Shown: piece by piece, positions 26,117-27,804 of the stretch
How positions within the stretch are numbered: position 1 is the stretch's first letter
Layout of the letters: each line of letters starts with the position of its first letter
From: CAXOVX01 sp964213345
GTDB taxonomy: Bacteria > Pseudomonadota > Alphaproteobacteria > Rickettsiales > Midichloriaceae
Reading direction: 5' to 3'
Assembly (NCBI GenBank): GCA_964213345.1
Contig: CAXOVX010000043.1
Location: 1-27,804 of the forward strand
DNA: 27,804 nt
Position numbers and translations under genes: made by a program
Notes under the pieces: generated by a model
Told to the model about the DNA's origin: nothing
Databases searched by the model: none
The model's input: only the letters and a program-made list of their open reading frames with translations

Positions 26117-27119
26117 TGTTTATAATTTGAAACTAAAAGATTGTAAATAATTATATATTGGAGAATTATTACTAGCATAAACAAATATTCTTCAAAAGCC
26201 AGTCAATGTTTTCATGCAAGTGCTTAATTATTATTCACTCAATAAGCAAATGGTAGCTAATTTTAACGGCTTATTTTGCCTATTCATTATTTAAGACATT
26301 CTGTATATTTTTTCCCAATTGATTACAAAGTTTTACAGCTTATTCTTATTATAAAATGTTTAATTAAAAGGTTATAATTGCTAAAATTAAGAGGGTTTGC
26401 CATTTTTATTATTTTGTTATAGGCAATGTTTGTATTATTTATTTTATAATATAAAATATTATTAAATGCAAAAATTATTTCTTGAGTAATCCAAAAATAA
26501 GCAATCCATACAGATAAGAAAAGAGAAAAATAGGTTTTCTTCTTTTTTGAATGACTATCAATGAGGTGCGATAATCAAGATATAAATTTTACTTGATCTT
26601 GGGCAATAATGGAATACGAATATTGTGAAAAATTCGATTCTTTTTTTAAAGGATATTGAAATAAGAGATTATTTTTATTTCTTTCTGCTATTGCTAAAAA
26701 ATATTTAGCTGAAATGCATTTCTCATAAGATTCGGACTTACCCAAGCCATAGAAAATAAATAAATTTATTTTTCATAATTCAATTTAATTAAGTTCAATT
26801 TAAATGAAAACAAACAGTCATCGCAAAGGCCAGAATTATGCAAAATATTGTTGAAATTTCTTGATACCAGTTTGTAACTATATATGATCTTGAAGCAAAG
26901 ACTATATTGGTAGGTAATTTGTATTTGCTAAATCCGATGCTCTGCATTATTCATTCACTCTAATATGATGCCGGTTTTTGGAGAATGACCAAGAAGCATC
27001 CCGATAATGCGTATCCATTTTGCTAGTAATAATCTTATTTCTGATTTCCTTAACAGCTTCTTTTTATAGATTGAACGTCACATATTGTTGCGAGAAATCA
27101 AAACAACTAAAGAATACTA
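26117..27119. other. very AT-rich region without a visible gene
   Basis: About 1 kb of strongly AT-rich sequence. In the standard code and with TGA/TAR as sense I find no protein-like segment of note, except that 27060-27115 shares TTTTTATAGATTGA with the region upstream of the first kinase. It is probably intergenic ciliate-like DNA. Confidence 0.45.
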
Positions 27120-27804
27120 AGGAATATTTAATGATGGTGATAATATAAGTATAGGAGGCGGAACAATGAAAAAATTACAATAATGAATTTAATTGAAAGC
27201 CAAAAGCAAATGAAAGTGAAAGGAAACCATAAATTTCTCTTAACGGAAGTTTTGCCACATCCCTTGATGCTCATTGCGTAAGAGAAACGAAACTTGGAAT
27301 TTTATTTTATAACAATGCAGCATTGCCTTATGAGTATGATATAGAGGCTGATATATGGAAAGAAATCTAGCTGCGAAGTGATAAAAACCTCAATTTAATT
27401 TTATAGAGCTTGGCTTCTAAAGTTGATAAAGAAAATGAATTAATAGAGCAAAAAGTAAAACAATAAACAAAAGCAGGACATGTAAAAATGAAGAAGAAAA
27501 TAGAAAGCTTGGAAAGGGAAATCAAAATTTAATGTGTAAACTTGAAAGGAAAAAAATTAAGGACTGAGAAGAAAAAGTACGAGAGAAAGAACAAATAAAA
27601 GTTCAATTAGCCTTAGGATATCTCATAATGAAATAGTATGTATAATTATTCTTGTTTAGCCAAATCAAATGTGTAAATGCAAAGAATATAAAAGGCACAG
27701 AAAAAAATTGATATTTATTGACAGCAGTGAAAAGGACAATCTGCTCACTTGTTGATATTAAAAGAGATGAATTCAATAATCTAGGCAGCCAAATATAAGG
27801 ACAA
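27120..27804 (+). pseudogene. second histidine-kinase paralogue, partial at window end
   Basis: A plus-strand copy related to the minus-strand kinase. Aligned pieces: NEKITIMNLIESQKQMKV versus NEKIAKMSFIERQKQMKV; LLTEVLPHPLMLIA versus LLKEILPHPLMIIG; LASKVDKENE versus LASKVDRKKE; LLILKEMNSII-AAKYKD versus LLILNEMNSIMEAAEYKD. It holds several TAA/TAG and TGA codons in frame, some aligned with Gln, Glu or Trp codons of the first copy. Relative to that copy it has a one-base loss near 27298 and an 11-nt or similar gap near 27723, so it may be a decayed paralogue. The window ends just before the phospho-His block. Confidence 0.6.

Noticed and set aside
20515..27804. Right half as a decaying bacterial region with random stops.
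   Set aside because: TGA and TAG line up with TGG and CAA between paralogues, a TGA is conserved in both, and a precise GT-AG intron restores a kinase domain. Random decay does not predict these.
1..27804. CRISPR arrays, tRNA or rRNA genes, prophage modules, toxin-antitoxin pairs.
   Set aside because: I found no regularly spaced repeats, cloverleaf-like segments, rRNA blocks or recognisable phage or toxin genes on either strand by eye; tRNAscan and CRISPR finders were not available.

Overview
The window is a joined sequence of two unlike halves. About 1-20,450 is bacterial: an AT-rich alphaproteobacterium of the order Rickettsiales. I infer this from gene content (compact FtsK, an RMND1/DUF155 protein, a secreted intradiol-dioxygenase-like protein, uppS-cdsA-dxr, dnaX-ybaB) and from the many decayed insertion sequences. 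A flagellar rod gene (flgC) points to a flagellum-encoding lineage such as Midichloriaceae, whose members often live in protists. The genes here use the standard bacterial code; ybaB and smpB, for example, end on TGA.

Layout of the bacterial half: ftsK (minus) faces away from a DUF155 gene; rplU-rpmA-ctpA and a secreted thioredoxin-like gene follow (3.9-6.5 kb); then a secreted dioxygenase, a small membrane protein, and the lipid-carrier/isoprenoid block uppS-cdsA-dxr (7.6-10.8 kb). A mobile-element graveyard fills 10.8-13.4 kb, with an IS630-type gene split by an IS982-type element. The minus-strand block rpmI-rplT-dsbA-like follows, then corA, dnaX-ybaB, smpB and flgC. A family of short intergenic repeats recurs beside several of these genes.

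From roughly 20.5 kb to the end the sequence is not ordinary bacterial DNA. Read with TGA as Trp and TAA/TAG as Gln, it resolves into eukaryotic-looking genes: a large multi-membrane PAS-like sensor protein cut off at the junction, a histidine kinase on the minus strand with a 34-nt GT-AG intron, a clean 143-codon ORF readable only if TGA is sense, and the start of a second paralogue of the kinase at the window end. The two kinase copies support the code: a TGA in one aligns with TGG in the other, and a TAG aligns with CAA. TGA=Trp together with TAR=Gln is known from karyorelictean ciliates and Condylostoma, so this half is most likely DNA of a ciliate host.

The ciliate-like genes carry many single-base indels while the bacterial genes carry almost none outside the IS zone. 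This, plus a gene truncated at the junction, favours a chimeric read or contig edge built from thin, uncorrected host coverage. A true host-symbiont DNA transfer remains possible and can be tested by reads spanning 20.4-20.6 kb. I found no CRISPR array, tRNA or rRNA. I see no new bacterial defence or metabolic system; the notable content is the recoded eukaryotic cluster and its junction with a symbiont genome.
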